A DNA stretch of 64,000 nt from Saccharothrix ecbatanensis (GCF_014205015.1 NZ_JACHMO010000001.1:9238001-9302000); one strand, 5' to 3'. Numbered from the stretch's first letter, positions 16,928 to 26,150 are shown. Program-made: numbers and translations. The notes: generated from the sequence alone by a model not told the origin.

Positions 16928-17790
16928 GCGTCCCATCCTGCACCGGCGAGCAAGGTCACGAAGGCCGACGTGAGCGGGTCCGGGGACTTGTGCGCGTAGG
17001 CGACGAGGGTTCTCCGCACCGGGGGATCGGTGCTCAGGACGGCGCCGTCGAACGTCTCGGGCAGGATGTTCCGCGGCACCAACGCCGGGCCCAGACCCGA
17101 CGCGGCCAGCACCGGAGCCGCCGCTGTCTGCTCGGTGCGAACCGCCGCACCCGGCTGGAAACCCCGCGCCGCGCACGCCGCGTCGACCAGGTCCGCGAGG
17201 CCGTTGCCCGGCGCGTAGTGCACCCACCCGACGTCGGCGAGCACCCGCAGGTCGATCGGTTCGCGGTGGTGGGTGTCGGGCGGCAGGACGATCACGAACT
17301 CCTCCACGCCCAACGGCTGCTGGAAGCCGACCCAGTTCGCGGGTTCCGGCCCGAGGGCGATGTCGGCCTGACCTTCGGCCATCGCTTCGCGCAGCTCGTC
17401 GGCGTGGCGGTGCTCGAACAGGCGGATGCGGACGTCCGGGTGTTCCGCGCGCCAACGCCTGAGCACGGGCGGCAGCACGCCGAGGGTGAGCGAGTAGAGC
17501 GTGGCCACGCGGAGTTCCCCGCACTCCAGGCCCGCCGTGCGCCGTGCGGCGGTGAGCGCGCGCTCCGCGTCGGCCAGGGCGGCACGGGCGTGGGGGAGCC
17601 AGGCACGTCCGGCGGGCGTGAGGCGGACGGCGCGGGGCAGTCGGTCGAGCAGTTGCGTGCCCACCGTGCGTTCCAGCGCCCTGATCTGGTGCGAGAGGGC
17701 GGGCTGGGTGACGTGCAGCAGCTCGGCGGCGCGGGTGAAGGAGCCTTCGTCCACGACCGTGACCAGGTACTCGAACTGCCGCAGTGTCAT
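16924..17790 (-). CDS. LysR-family transcription regulator
   Basis: A 288-aa LysR regulator. The N-terminal HTH is MTLRQFEYLVTVVDEGSFTR followed by AAELLHVTQPALSHQIRALE; the effector domain starts near residue 90. It precedes the GH4 gene on the same strand (4-bp overlap) and is divergent from an esterase gene, the typical LysR target layout. Confidence 0.93.
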   Translation of the reverse strand: MTLRQFEYLVTVVDEGSFTRAAELLHVTQPALSHQIRALERTVGTQLLDRLPRAVRLTPAGRAWLPHARAALADAERALTAARRTAGLECGELRVATLYSLTLGVLPPVLRRWRAEHPDVRIRLFEHRHADELREAMAEGQADIALGPEPANWVGFQQPLGVEEFVIVLPPDTHHREPIDLRVLADVGWVHYAPGNGLADLVDAACAARGFQPGAAVRTEQTAAAPVLAASGLGPALVPRNILPETFDGAVLSTDPPVRRTLVAYAHKSPDPLTSAFVTLLAGAGWDA

Positions 17791-17816
17791 GAGCGGAGTT
17801 TATGGGTTCGAGAAAG

Positions 17817-17835
17817 GATATGCCTTGGACTTATC
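17817..17835. promoter_or_regulatory. LysR-type box between divergent genes
   Basis: GATA-N11-TATC inverted repeat, 27 bp from the LysR start and 27 bp from the esterase start. LysR regulators bind short inverted repeats with an 11-bp core in such divergent regions, so this is a candidate autoregulatory site. Confidence 0.4.
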
Positions 17836-17861
17836 AGACCTGGTGAGCCGATGATCGGTCC

Positions 17862-18764
17862 ATGTCATTGAACGAACAGGCACGCGCGGTGCTGGAGAAG
17901 CTCGCGGGCGCGCCTGCGTTGGAGGACCTGACGGTCTTCGAGGCACGTCGGTCGCAGTGGGGGTTCATCGGATTCCAGAGCGCTCCGGAGCCGGTCACGC
18001 GGATCGAGCACTTCTACGTGCCCGGACCGACCGCCGACCTGCCCGCGCGGATCTACTACCCGGAGGGCGACGGCCCGTTCCCGGCGATCGTGTTCCTGCA
18101 CGGCAGCGGGTGGGTGACGTGCAACCTCGACATCTACGACGTGGCGCTCCGGGCGTTGGCCAACGCGACCGGGCACGCGGTGTTCGCGGTGAACTACCAG
18201 AAGGCGCCCGAGCACCCGTTCCCCGTGCCGCTGGACGACTCGTACGCGGCCACCGCCTGGCTGTTCGAGCACGCCGAGTCCCGGGACGTCGACCCCGCGC
18301 GGATCGGGGTCATGGGTGACAGCGCGGGCGGCAACCTCGCCGCGGCCGTGGCGTTGAAGGCCCGGGGAACGCTCGACTTGGCGTTCCAGGTGTTGGTGGT
18401 GCCTGCGCTGGACGTCGACTTCACCACTCGGTCCTATGTGGACAATGCGGCGGGCTACGGGTTGTCGACGGACGGGATGCGGTGGTTCTGGTCCCACTAC
18501 CTCGGTTCCGGCCAGGTCTCCGAGTTCGCCGCGCCGCTGCGGGCGTCGGTGGACGGCCTGCCGCCGACGTTCGTGGCGATCTCCGAGTACGACCCCGTGC
18601 GTGACGACGGCGAGCGGTATGCGGCGAAGTTGGCGGCGGCGGATGTGCCGGTCCGGCTGCGCGAGTTCGACGGCACGATTCACCCGTTCGTGTTGATGGA
18701 CGGCGTGCTGGACGAGTACCGCGTGCTGCTGGGCGAGCTGCGGACCTGGCTGGGTGCGCTGTGA
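17862..18764 (+). CDS. HSL-type alpha/beta hydrolase (esterase)
   Basis: A 300-aa esterase/lipase of the hormone-sensitive lipase group. Oxyanion motif HGSG at residues 80-83 (usually HGGG), nucleophile S154 in GDSAGG, then an acid near EYDPVRDDG and a catalytic His in GTIHPFV. No signal peptide, so cytoplasmic. Divergent from the LysR regulator and overlapping the following MFS gene, suggesting a regulated esterase/exporter operon. Confidence 0.9.
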   Translation: MSLNEQARAVLEKLAGAPALEDLTVFEARRSQWGFIGFQSAPEPVTRIEHFYVPGPTADLPARIYYPEGDGPFPAIVFLHGSGWVTCNLDIYDVALRALANATGHAVFAVNYQKAPEHPFPVPLDDSYAATAWLFEHAESRDVDPARIGVMGDSAGGNLAAAVALKARGTLDLAFQVLVVPALDVDFTTRSYVDNAAGYGLSTDGMRWFWSHYLGSGQVSEFAAPLRASVDGLPPTFVAISEYDPVRDDGERYAAKLAAADVPVRLREFDGTIHPFVLMDGVLDEYRVLLGELRTWLGAL

Positions 18765-19957
18765 TGCCTCCAGCGTTGATCGCGCTGGCCATCGGCGCGT
18801 TCGGCATCGGCACCACGGAGTTCGTGATCGTCGGCCTGTTGCCGCAGGTGGCGGGGGATCTCGGGGTGTCGATCCCGTCGGCCGGTCTGCTCGTGACGGG
18901 CTACGCGCTGAGCGTCGTGGTCGGCGCGCCGTTGATCACGGCGGGCGGGTCGCGGTTGCCGCGCAAGCAGATGCTCGTGGGTCTGATGGCGTTGTTCATC
19001 CTGGGTAACCTCGTGTGCGCGGTCGCCGACGACTACGCGGTGCTGATGGCGGGACGGGTCGTCGCCGCGCTGTGCCATGGCGCGTTCTTCGGCGTCGGGT
19101 CGGTGGTGGCGGCCGGGCTGGTCCCGCCGGACCGGAGGGCGCGGGCGATCGCGCTGATGTTCACCGGGCTGACCGTGGCGAACGTGCTCGGCGTTCCGGC
19201 GGGCACGGCGTTGGGGCAGGAGTTCGGCTGGAGGTCGACGTTCTGGGCGGTGACGGCGCTGGGCGTGGCCGGGCTGGTGGGGATCATCGCGCTGGTGCCG
19301 GTCCAGCCCGCATCGACGGGGTTGCGCGGCGAGTTGGCGGTGTTCCGCCGGCCGGGGGTGTGGCTGGCGCTGGCCACGACGGCGCTCGGGTTCGGCGCGG
19401 TGTTCGCGTCGTTCACCTACATCGCGCCGATGATGACGGAGGTCGCCGGGTTCTCGCCGGGCGCGGTGACGTGGCTGCTGGTGCTGTTCGGGGCCGGGCT
19501 GTGCGTGGGGAACGTGATCGGCGGGCGTGCGGCGGACCGGAGCCTGATGCCGAGCCTGTACCTGTTCCTGGGCGCGCTCGCGGTGGTGCTGGTGGTGTTC
19601 GTGTTCACCGCGCAGTCGGCCGTTCCGGCGGTGATCACGATCGCGGTGTTCGGCGTGTTCGGGTTCGCGACCGTGGCGCCGTTGCAGGCGCGGGTGCTGG
19701 AGCAGGCGGCCGGTGCGCCCGCGTTGGCGTCGGCGGCGAACATCGCGGCGTTCAACCTGGGCAACGCGGCGGGCGCGTGGCTGGGCGGCGTGGCGATCGA
19801 CGCCGGGTTCGGCTACACCGCGCCCAACTGGGTCGGCGCGGCGATGGCGTTGGCCGGGCTCGGCGTAGCAGTGGCCGGTGGGCTGAACGGCCGACGCCGT
19901 CAAGGGCCGATCGTCGGGTCTTCTTCACCGTCCACAGTGGACGTGAAGCGCCCTTGA
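18764..19957 (+). CDS. MFS transporter, DHA1 type
   Basis: A 397-aa permease with about 12 membrane segments. Start AIGAFGIGTTEFVIVGLLPQVA is typical of AraJ/Cmx-type drug or sugar exporters, as is GRVVAALCHGAFFGVGSVVA. The ATG at 18764 shares its first base with the esterase stop; a GTG 3 bp earlier is an alternative. Substrate unknown. Confidence 0.85.
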   Translation: MPPALIALAIGAFGIGTTEFVIVGLLPQVAGDLGVSIPSAGLLVTGYALSVVVGAPLITAGGSRLPRKQMLVGLMALFILGNLVCAVADDYAVLMAGRVVAALCHGAFFGVGSVVAAGLVPPDRRARAIALMFTGLTVANVLGVPAGTALGQEFGWRSTFWAVTALGVAGLVGIIALVPVQPASTGLRGELAVFRRPGVWLALATTALGFGAVFASFTYIAPMMTEVAGFSPGAVTWLLVLFGAGLCVGNVIGGRAADRSLMPSLYLFLGALAVVLVVFVFTAQSAVPAVITIAVFGVFGFATVAPLQARVLEQAAGAPALASAANIAAFNLGNAAGAWLGGVAIDAGFGYTAPNWVGAAMALAGLGVAVAGGLNGRRRQGPIVGSSSPSTVDVKRP

Positions 19958-20020
19958 CAGGGGTTGTGCCGGGGGGAAGGGTCTGCCCGAAACCTGTCCT
20001 ACACATGATAGGGGTTCGGC

Positions 20021-21880
20021 GTGAAGGGTGTACGGAGAGCCGCGGTGCTCGCCGCTCTGGTGACGCTGCCGCTGGGGTCGATCCCCGCGGTGGCCGGCGC
20101 CGGGGCGGATGGTCCGGTGTTCGTCGGCGGCGAGGCGCAACCCGTCTTCGACCCGAAGGACGTGGTGCGCGAGAGCGTCTGGGTGCGCGCGCCGGTCGAC
20201 AGCGACCACGACGGTCAGGACGACGAGGTCTACACCGAGGTGGTGCGCCAGACGGCCACCGACCGCGGGCTCAAGGTGCCGGTGGTGTTCTTCAACAGCC
20301 CTTACTTCTCCGGCGGCAACGACGTGGCCAACCACGACGTCGACGTGGAGCTGTACGTGCCGAACCGCCGCGGCGGGTACGACAAGCGCGACGGGTCGGT
20401 GCTGAAGGCCGAGGCGGACGAGCGGATCGCGGCGGCGGTCGGGCCCAACCCTGGTCCGGAACCGGCGCCGATCCGGTCCGGGCGGTACGAGGACTACTTC
20501 CTCGCCCGCGGCTTCGCCATGGTGTACGCCGAGTCGCTGGGCACCGGCAAGTCGTCCGGCTGCCCCACGTCGGGCGGGCACAACGAGACCATCGGCTCGA
20601 AGTCCGTGGTGGACTGGCTCAACGGCCGCACGACCGCGCGTGACGCGGCCGGCGCCGCCGTCGAGGCGGACTGGACCACCGGCAAGGTCGGCATGATGGG
20701 CGTGTCGTACAACGGCACCCTGCCGAACGCCGTCGCGGCGACCGGGGTCGAGGGCCTCGAAGCCATCGTGCCCATCGCGGCCATCTCCAGCTGGTACGAC
20801 TACTACCGGGCCGACGGCGCGGTGGTGGCGCCCGGCGGGTACCAGGGCGAGGACCTGGACGTGCTGGCGGAGTACGTCTACACGCAAGCGGACCGGGAGA
20901 TCTGCAAGCCGGTGATCGCGGACATCGCGGCCCGGCAGGACCGGGTGACCGGCGACTACAGCGCGTTCTGGGACGAGCGGAACTACGTCAAGGACGCCGC
21001 CAAGGTGCGGGCCGCGGTGCTCGCCGTGCACGGGCTGAGCGACTGGAACGTCAAGGTCAAGCACGTCGCGCAGTGGTACGAGGCGCTGCGCAAGCACGGC
21101 GTCGAGCACAAGATCTGGCTGCACCAGGCCGCGCACACGGACCCCGACACGCTGCGGCCGGTCGAGTGGCGGCGCACGATCAACCGGTGGTTCAGCTACT
21201 ACCTGTACGGGGTCGACAACGGCATCGAGCGCGAGCCGAAGGCGACGATCCAGCGTGAGGACAAGACCACGTGGGTGGACGAGGCCGACTGGCCCGCTCC
21301 CGGCACGTCCACCGCGCGCGTGCACCCGTGGGCCGGTGGTTCGGCCAAGGGCTCGCTGCGGTTCCAGTCGGTGCCCGGCAGCGCGGTGGTGGAGTCGTTG
21401 CGCGACGACTCGTCCAAGCTCGCCGAGGACCTGATCGACCTGCCCGCCTCGGGCAACCGCCTGTCTTACGCGACGAAGCCGGCGACGTCGCCGGTCCGGT
21501 TCTCCGGTGTCGCGCGGGTCGACCTGGCGGTCTCGTTCGACCGGCCGGCGGCCAACGTGACCGCGTTGCTGGTGGACCGGGCGCCGGACGGCACTTCGCA
21601 CGTGATCACGCGGGGGTGGACGGACCCGCAGAACCGGGTGTCGCCGTCGCGGACGAAGCCGATCGAGCCGGGCAAGCAGTACCGGGTCGAGGTGGAGCTG
21701 GAGCCGACCGACTACGTGGTCCCGACTGGTCACAGCGTGGAGTTCGTGGTGATCTCTTCTGACCACGACTACACGCTGCGTCCGATGCCGGGCACCGGCC
21801 TGTCGATCGACCTCACGTCGACGGTGGTGGCACTCCCGGTGGTCGGTGGCAGCGACGCGTTGCGCCGGTCGGTTGGTTAG
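20021..21880 (+). CDS. Secreted Xaa-Pro dipeptidyl-peptidase (CocE/NonD family)
   Basis: Exported 619-aa peptidase. Signal peptide of about 27 residues (VLAALVTLPLGSIPAVAGA). The catalytic alpha/beta-hydrolase domain shows the PepX pattern YAESLGTGKSSGCPTSGG (169-186) and the nucleophile S229 in MGVSYNG; the His is likely in HQAAHTD. A C-terminal jelly-roll domain runs from about residue 425 to the end. Removes X-Pro dipeptides. GTG start. First of a run of secreted proteins. Confidence 0.9.
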   Translation: MKGVRRAAVLAALVTLPLGSIPAVAGAGADGPVFVGGEAQPVFDPKDVVRESVWVRAPVDSDHDGQDDEVYTEVVRQTATDRGLKVPVVFFNSPYFSGGNDVANHDVDVELYVPNRRGGYDKRDGSVLKAEADERIAAAVGPNPGPEPAPIRSGRYEDYFLARGFAMVYAESLGTGKSSGCPTSGGHNETIGSKSVVDWLNGRTTARDAAGAAVEADWTTGKVGMMGVSYNGTLPNAVAATGVEGLEAIVPIAAISSWYDYYRADGAVVAPGGYQGEDLDVLAEYVYTQADREICKPVIADIAARQDRVTGDYSAFWDERNYVKDAAKVRAAVLAVHGLSDWNVKVKHVAQWYEALRKHGVEHKIWLHQAAHTDPDTLRPVEWRRTINRWFSYYLYGVDNGIEREPKATIQREDKTTWVDEADWPAPGTSTARVHPWAGGSAKGSLRFQSVPGSAVVESLRDDSSKLAEDLIDLPASGNRLSYATKPATSPVRFSGVARVDLAVSFDRPAANVTALLVDRAPDGTSHVITRGWTDPQNRVSPSRTKPIEPGKQYRVEVELEPTDYVVPTGHSVEFVVISSDHDYTLRPMPGTGLSIDLTSTVVALPVVGGSDALRRSVG

Positions 21881-21899
21881 AAAGTAATTCACGAAGGAT

Positions 21900-21911
21900 C
21901 TATCTGGATAG
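21900..21911. promoter_or_regulatory. Short palindrome before the M23 pair
   Basis: CTATC-TG-GATAG lies between the peptidase stop and the M23 start at 21976. Possible operator; no further support. Confidence 0.3.
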
Positions 21912-21975
21912 TCTTCCACTTGCCCTGCGGTTGTGGTCGGATCGGCGCCACAGTCGTGAAGGAAGGTGGCAGCAC

Positions 21976-22488
21976 ATGAGCCGGATAAGGCGTGCGTTAG
22001 TCGCGGCCCTCGCCGCGCCGCTGGTCGGCCTCGTCCTCGTGCAGGGCGAGGCCGCCGCGGCGCCCGCGTTCCAGATGCCGTTCCCGTGCGGGCAGGTCTG
22101 GGAGGGGCAGACCCGGACCAGTCACAGCCCGGCCAACGCGGTGGACTTCAACCGGGCCAACGACCTCGGCGACGCCGTGGAAGCGGCGGCGGGCGGCACC
22201 GTGACGCGGGTGGCGAACGAGGGCAGCACCAGCTACGGCCGCTGGATCGAGATCGGCCACGGCAGCGGCTGGACCACGCGGTACGCGCACCTGTCGGTGC
22301 AGCGCGTGTCGGTGGGGCAGAACGTGTCGCGTGGGCAGCGCATCGGCGATGTCGGCTCGACCGGCGGCTCGACCGGCCCGCACCTGCACTTCGAAGAGCG
22401 GCTCAACGGTGTCGCGCAGCGGGTCGTGTTCAACGGCAGCACGATCTTCTACTGGGGCACCCGCAACTACACCAGCCGGAACTGCTGA
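21976..22488 (+). CDS. Secreted M23 metallopeptidase (copy 1)
   Basis: Exported 170-aa peptidase of the LytM/lysostaphin family, likely acting on cell-wall peptides. Signal peptide MSRIRRALVAALAAPLVGLV to AAA about residue 28. The M23 core has HSPANAVDFNRAND (first zinc ligands H and D), VEIGHGSG-like IEIGHGSGWTTRYAHL and the GPHLHFE motif. Only the catalytic domain is present. ATG 21976 gives the signal peptide; an earlier GTG in frame does not. Overlaps copy 2 by 1 bp (TGATG). Confidence 0.92.
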   Translation: MSRIRRALVAALAAPLVGLVLVQGEAAAAPAFQMPFPCGQVWEGQTRTSHSPANAVDFNRANDLGDAVEAAAGGTVTRVANEGSTSYGRWIEIGHGSGWTTRYAHLSVQRVSVGQNVSRGQRIGDVGSTGGSTGPHLHFEERLNGVAQRVVFNGSTIFYWGTRNYTSRNC

Positions 22489-23252
22489 TGAAGCGGATCA
22501 CGCGCGCGTTCGTGACCGCTCTGGTCGCGCCGCTGGTCGGGCTCGTCCTCGTGCAGGGCGAGGCTTCCGCGGCGCCGGCGTTCCAGCTGCCGTTCCCGTG
22601 CGGCCAGGTGTGGGAAGGCCAGACCCGCACCAACCACAGCCCCGCCAACTCGGTCGACTTCAACCGCGCGAACGACGACGGCGATCCCGTGGTCGCTTCG
22701 GCCGGCGGGACCGTGACGCGGGTGGCGAACGAGGGCTCCACCAGCTACGGCCGGTGGGTCGAGATCGGCCACGGTTCGGGTTGGACCACGCGGTACGCGC
22801 ACCTGTCCGTGCAGCGGGTGTCGGTCGGGCAGACCGTGTCGCGCGGGCAGCGCATCGGCGACGTCGGCACGACCGGTGGTTCCACCGGGCCGCACCTGCA
22901 CTTCGAGCAGCGGCTCAACGGTGTGGCGCAGCGGATCGTGTTCAACGGCAGCACGATCTTCTACTGGGGCACCCGCAGCTACACCAGCCGGAACGCGTGC
23001 AGCGGCGTGACCGGCACGGTCGGCACCGACAGCGGCGCTTCGGTGACCATCCGCTCGGGTCCGGGAACCGGGTACGCGGCCGTGGGTTCGGTCGCCAACG
23101 GCGCGACGGTGACGATCAGGTGCCAGACCCGCGGTGAGACGATCACCGGCAAGTACGGCACGACCAGTTTGTGGGACCACATCGGGTCGGGTTACATCTC
23201 CGACGCGTTCGTATACACAGGTTCGGACGGCCAAGTGGCCCCGAACTGCTGA
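22488..23252 (+). CDS. Secreted M23 metallopeptidase with SH3 domain (copy 2)
   Basis: A 254-aa paralogue of copy 1, about 90 percent identical by eye over the signal peptide and catalytic domain, including HSPANSVDFNRAND and GPHLHFE. It adds a C-terminal bacterial SH3 domain (about residues 170-250: GASVTIRSGPGTGYAAVGSV, LWDHIGSGYISDAFV), expected to bind cell wall or protein partners. Directly coupled to copy 1 (ATG at 22488) and followed by a strong terminator. Confidence 0.93.
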   Translation: MKRITRAFVTALVAPLVGLVLVQGEASAAPAFQLPFPCGQVWEGQTRTNHSPANSVDFNRANDDGDPVVASAGGTVTRVANEGSTSYGRWVEIGHGSGWTTRYAHLSVQRVSVGQTVSRGQRIGDVGTTGGSTGPHLHFEQRLNGVAQRIVFNGSTIFYWGTRSYTSRNACSGVTGTVGTDSGASVTIRSGPGTGYAAVGSVANGATVTIRCQTRGETITGKYGTTSLWDHIGSGYISDAFVYTGSDGQVAPNC

Positions 23253-23268
23253 GTTTCCGCAGGTGACT

Positions 23269-23301
23269 GGGCCGCTTCCGGTTCGCCGGGAGCGGCCCTT
23301 T
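23269..23301 (+). terminator. Strong terminator after the M23 pair
   Basis: 13-bp stem (GGGCCGCTTCCGG with CCGGGAGCGGCCC, one G-U pair), TTCG tetraloop, then TTT. Best rho-independent-type terminator in the window. Confidence 0.85.
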
Positions 23302-23367
23302 CGCAGTTGTCCACAGACCTGGCTTTCGTGGTGGGCCGCGCGATCGGCTTCCGACACAGTCGGTCCC

Positions 23368-24396
23368 ATGACGAAGCTGCTTCCCCCGACCAGGCTCACG
23401 GACCCGGGCGACCTGATCGCCGCGGTGCCCCACCTCCTCGGCTTCCACCCGGCCGATTCGATGGTCGTGCTGGTGGTGCGGGACCACGACATCGCGATGA
23501 CCCTGCGGATCGACCTGCCCCCGCCCGACGCTGCCCACCGGGTGGCCGAGCAGCTGGCCGGGCCGTTGTCGCGGTGCGGTTCGGCCAAGGCGGTGGTGGT
23601 CGTGATCGGTGGTGGTTCGGGTGATCCACCGGAAGACCTGCCGCACGACTCGTTGGTCGACGTGATGGACGACGCCCTGCACGCGGCGCGCGTGCCGCTG
23701 CTGCTGGCGGCTTGGACCCGTGCGACGGCCAAGGGGGAGGCGTGGTTCGACTACCACGACGCGGGCACGTCGGGCACGGTGCCTGATCCGACGAGCACGG
23801 CGTTCGCCGCCAAGTCGGCCGCAGACGGCCACGTCACCTACGCCAACCGTGCCGCGATGGGGGAGTTGCTGGCCCCGGACCCGGCGGAGGTGTTGTCCCG
23901 CCGAGCCACCCTGCTGAACCGCTTGGCCGCCGACGCCGAGCCCCTCCCGCCGGACGGCACCGTGCCGCCTCGGCATCGTGACCTGATCCACGCGGAGGTG
24001 GTCCGTGCGGCTGGGCGGAAGCGTCCGTTGACCGATTCGGAGGTGGCGGATCTGGCGCACGCGTTGTCGGACCCGTGGGTCCGTGATTCGGCGCTTGGCT
24101 ACTGCGTGGGTCAGCACGCCCGGAGCGCCGAGGCCCTGTGGACCGAACTGACCCGAGCCTGTCCCGCTCCGGAGCGTGCGGAACCGGCTTCACTGCTCGC
24201 GTTCTCGGCCTACGTCAATGGGCTAGGCACTCTGGCATCCCTAGCCCTGGACCGGGCGGAACAGGCCCACCCCGGCCACCGCCTGACCGAACTGCTCCGG
24301 GCAGCTCTGGAGACGGGCTTGTCCCCGGACCACCTGCGGCGACTCGCCGAGCGGGCGGCGGAGACGGATTGGAGCACCCCACCGGCCAGCTGCTAG
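23368..24396 (+). CDS. DUF4192-family protein
   Basis: A 342-aa cytoplasmic protein of the actinobacterial DUF4192 family. The start region LTDPGDLIAAVPHLLGFHPADSMVVLVV is the family hallmark. No catalytic motif known. ATG 23368 chosen because the conserved N-terminus begins there; the frame is open for another 230 bp upstream through the terminator, which argues against a longer protein. Confidence 0.88.
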   Translation: MTKLLPPTRLTDPGDLIAAVPHLLGFHPADSMVVLVVRDHDIAMTLRIDLPPPDAAHRVAEQLAGPLSRCGSAKAVVVVIGGGSGDPPEDLPHDSLVDVMDDALHAARVPLLLAAWTRATAKGEAWFDYHDAGTSGTVPDPTSTAFAAKSAADGHVTYANRAAMGELLAPDPAEVLSRRATLLNRLAADAEPLPPDGTVPPRHRDLIHAEVVRAAGRKRPLTDSEVADLAHALSDPWVRDSALGYCVGQHARSAEALWTELTRACPAPERAEPASLLAFSAYVNGLGTLASLALDRAEQAHPGHRLTELLRAALETGLSPDHLRRLAERAAETDWSTPPASC

Positions 24397-24399
24397 AGC

Positions 24400-25110
24400 G
24401 GACCGAGCCGGGCCAGTTCGGGCCGACCGCGATTCCCCCAACCCAACCGCAACACCGCAACTGAGCCAACCCGGCCCACCGCAACCCCGCCCAGCACGCC
24501 GCGGCCCAACCCAACCCAGGCCGAGCGCAGCTGCGGCCCGACCCGGCCCGACCCAACTGCGGCCGAGCGCAGCTGCGGCCCGGCACGCCTGCGGTCCAGC
24601 GCACCCGGCCGAGCGCAACCCGGCCCAACGCACCCCGGCCCGCACGCCTGCGGCTGGGCCAACCGCAGCTGGGCAACCCCGGTTCAGCGCGACGCTGGCG
24701 GGGCCAACCGCAGCTGGGCAACGCCGGTTCAGCGCGGCGCCAGCTGTACCAACCCGGCTGGGCCTGCGCTGGCTGAGCGGCGGTGTCGGCCGGGGTCAAC
24801 TGCGGCTGGGCCTGCGCAGGCTGGGCAAACCCCAGCTGGTGGGCCAACCCCAGCGGGCCCAACTCCGGCTGAGCGCAGCGCTGGCGGGGGCAACCCCCGG
24901 CTGGGGCCGGCACCGGCGGGGTCAACTGCGGCGGGTCAACCGTGGTTGGGCGAGCGTCGGTATCAGCGCGGTGCTGGCGGGGCCAACCCCGGCTGGGCTG
25001 GCGTCGGTTCAGCGCGGTGTCGGTCCAGCGCCGGCCCGGCGCCGGCTCAGCGGTTTGGGCTCAGGGTGGGTTCGGGTCCAAGACGGCGGCGCTGGCGCCA
25101 AGGCGGTGCC
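24400..25110. repeat. About 700 bp of degenerate GC-rich repeats
   Basis: Gene-free stretch between DUF4192 and a small secreted-protein gene. It is built from recurring words such as GCCCAACC, CAACTGCGGC, GCAGCTGGGC, GGCGGGGCCAACC and GGTTCAGCGCGGTG, in both orientations and with irregular spacing. Open frames exist on both strands but have repeat-driven composition, no ribosome-binding sites and no recognisable domain. No transposase, inverted ends or direct flanking repeats seen. Confidence 0.8.
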
Positions 25111-25128
25111 GGCGTACAGCGGCTCCGG

Positions 25129-25473
25129 TCACCACCAGCCGGTGCAGCGGCCGGACGAGCTGTCGCAGAGGCGGAACGCGATCTTGGTGACGTCCTGGTA
25201 GCTGCCGGAGTAGGACGAGTTCGTCACCGAACCATCCTCCGAGCGCTGGAGGTACGTGCGCGAAGGCAGGGAGGACGGGCCGTTCGTCCACCACCTGCCG
25301 TCGTAGTCGTTGCCGTCCCAGACCCAGGACTTGCACAACGGCAGCGTGCCGCCCTCTGGCCCGCTCAAGTTCGCGCACTGTTGAGCGGCCGACGCCGGAG
25401 AGGCGGCGACGATGGCTGCGCCGGCAACCGCGGCGAGGACGACGCCGACCCTTCGGGCAACGGAAAGAAGCAT
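25129..25473 (-). CDS. Small secreted protein, unknown
   Basis: A 114-aa exported protein with a clear signal peptide (VGVVLAAVAGAAIVAASPASA, cleavage near residue 30). The mature part of about 85 residues has four Cys (two likely disulfides: C33, C47, then CDSSSGRC) and many Trp/Tyr (SWVWDGNDYDGRWW and a final GWW). ATG 25473 follows GGGGG. No family recognised. It neighbours a ricin-type lectin on the same strand. Confidence 0.75.
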   Translation of the reverse strand: MLLSVARRVGVVLAAVAGAAIVAASPASAAQQCANLSGPEGGTLPLCKSWVWDGNDYDGRWWTNGPSSLPSRTYLQRSEDGSVTNSSYSGSYQDVTKIAFRLCDSSSGRCTGWW

Positions 25474-25510
25474 GGTGAAACCCCCGGGTTCGTGGTTGTG
25501 GGACAGGAGA

Positions 25511-26005
25511 TCAGGCGTCGATGATCCGGGCGTCGAAGTACCAGCCCTGCTCGGCGCCGCCGTTGGCCGACCACTGGACCACCTTGGCGCCGTTGACGGT
25601 GCTGCCACCGTCGGACACCGAGGCGACCTTGCCGCTCTTGGCGTTGACCAGGTAGCCGTTCGACGTGTACCAGGACTGCTCGGCCCCGCCGTTGCAGGTC
25701 CACTGGATCAACTCGGCGCCATTGGCGGTGCTGCCGCCGCCGGAGACCGACAGGCACTTGCCGCTCTTGCCGTTCTTCAGCTGGCCGCCGGACCAGTACC
25801 AGAGCTGTTCGCCGCCGTCGTTGCAGCGCCACTGGATGATGTTGGCGCCGTTCGTGGTGCTGCCGCCGCCCTCGACGGACATGCACTTGTTGCTCTTGTA
25901 GTTCACGAGGTTGTAGTAGGTCGCCGCGCCGGCCTGCGGTGCCATGGCCACGGTCAGCCCGACGACCGCCAGGGCAGCGAAAACCGTTCTACGAAAGCGG
26001 AACAC
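25511..26005 (-). CDS. Secreted ricin-type beta-trefoil lectin
   Basis: A 164-aa exported protein: signal peptide of 27 residues ending APQAGA, then one ricin-B-like trefoil with three repeats, each with a GGGST-NGA-QW core and EQ-WY end. Repeats 1 and 2 carry the Cys pair (KCMSVE...WRCN, KCLSVS...WTCN); repeat 3 lacks both Cys (KVASVS...WSAN). Likely binds carbohydrate outside the cell. GTG 26005 follows AGGAG and gives the shortest signal peptide; a longer start is possible. Confidence 0.88.
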   Translation of the reverse strand: MFRFRRTVFAALAVVGLTVAMAPQAGAATYYNLVNYKSNKCMSVEGGGSTTNGANIIQWRCNDGGEQLWYWSGGQLKNGKSGKCLSVSGGGSTANGAELIQWTCNGGAEQSWYTSNGYLVNAKSGKVASVSDGGSTVNGAKVVQWSANGGAEQGWYFDARIIDA

Positions 26006-26150
26006 GACACTCCTGCACGTGATCGGTGCGGGTCGGGTGACCCGCACCGCCACGTTACGAACGTCCGGTTTGTGCGCGCAAAGATCCAGTGATCAAGTTC
26101 GCTTGATCTTCACCTGCGCGCCATCCGGGCGACCGGCGTCCCGAGTGCGA

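Noticed and set aside
24215..24925. Open frames in the repeat island (236 codons on minus, others on plus)
   Set aside because: Repeat-driven Trp/Arg/Ala/Gly composition, overlap with DUF4192, no ribosome-binding site and no domain.
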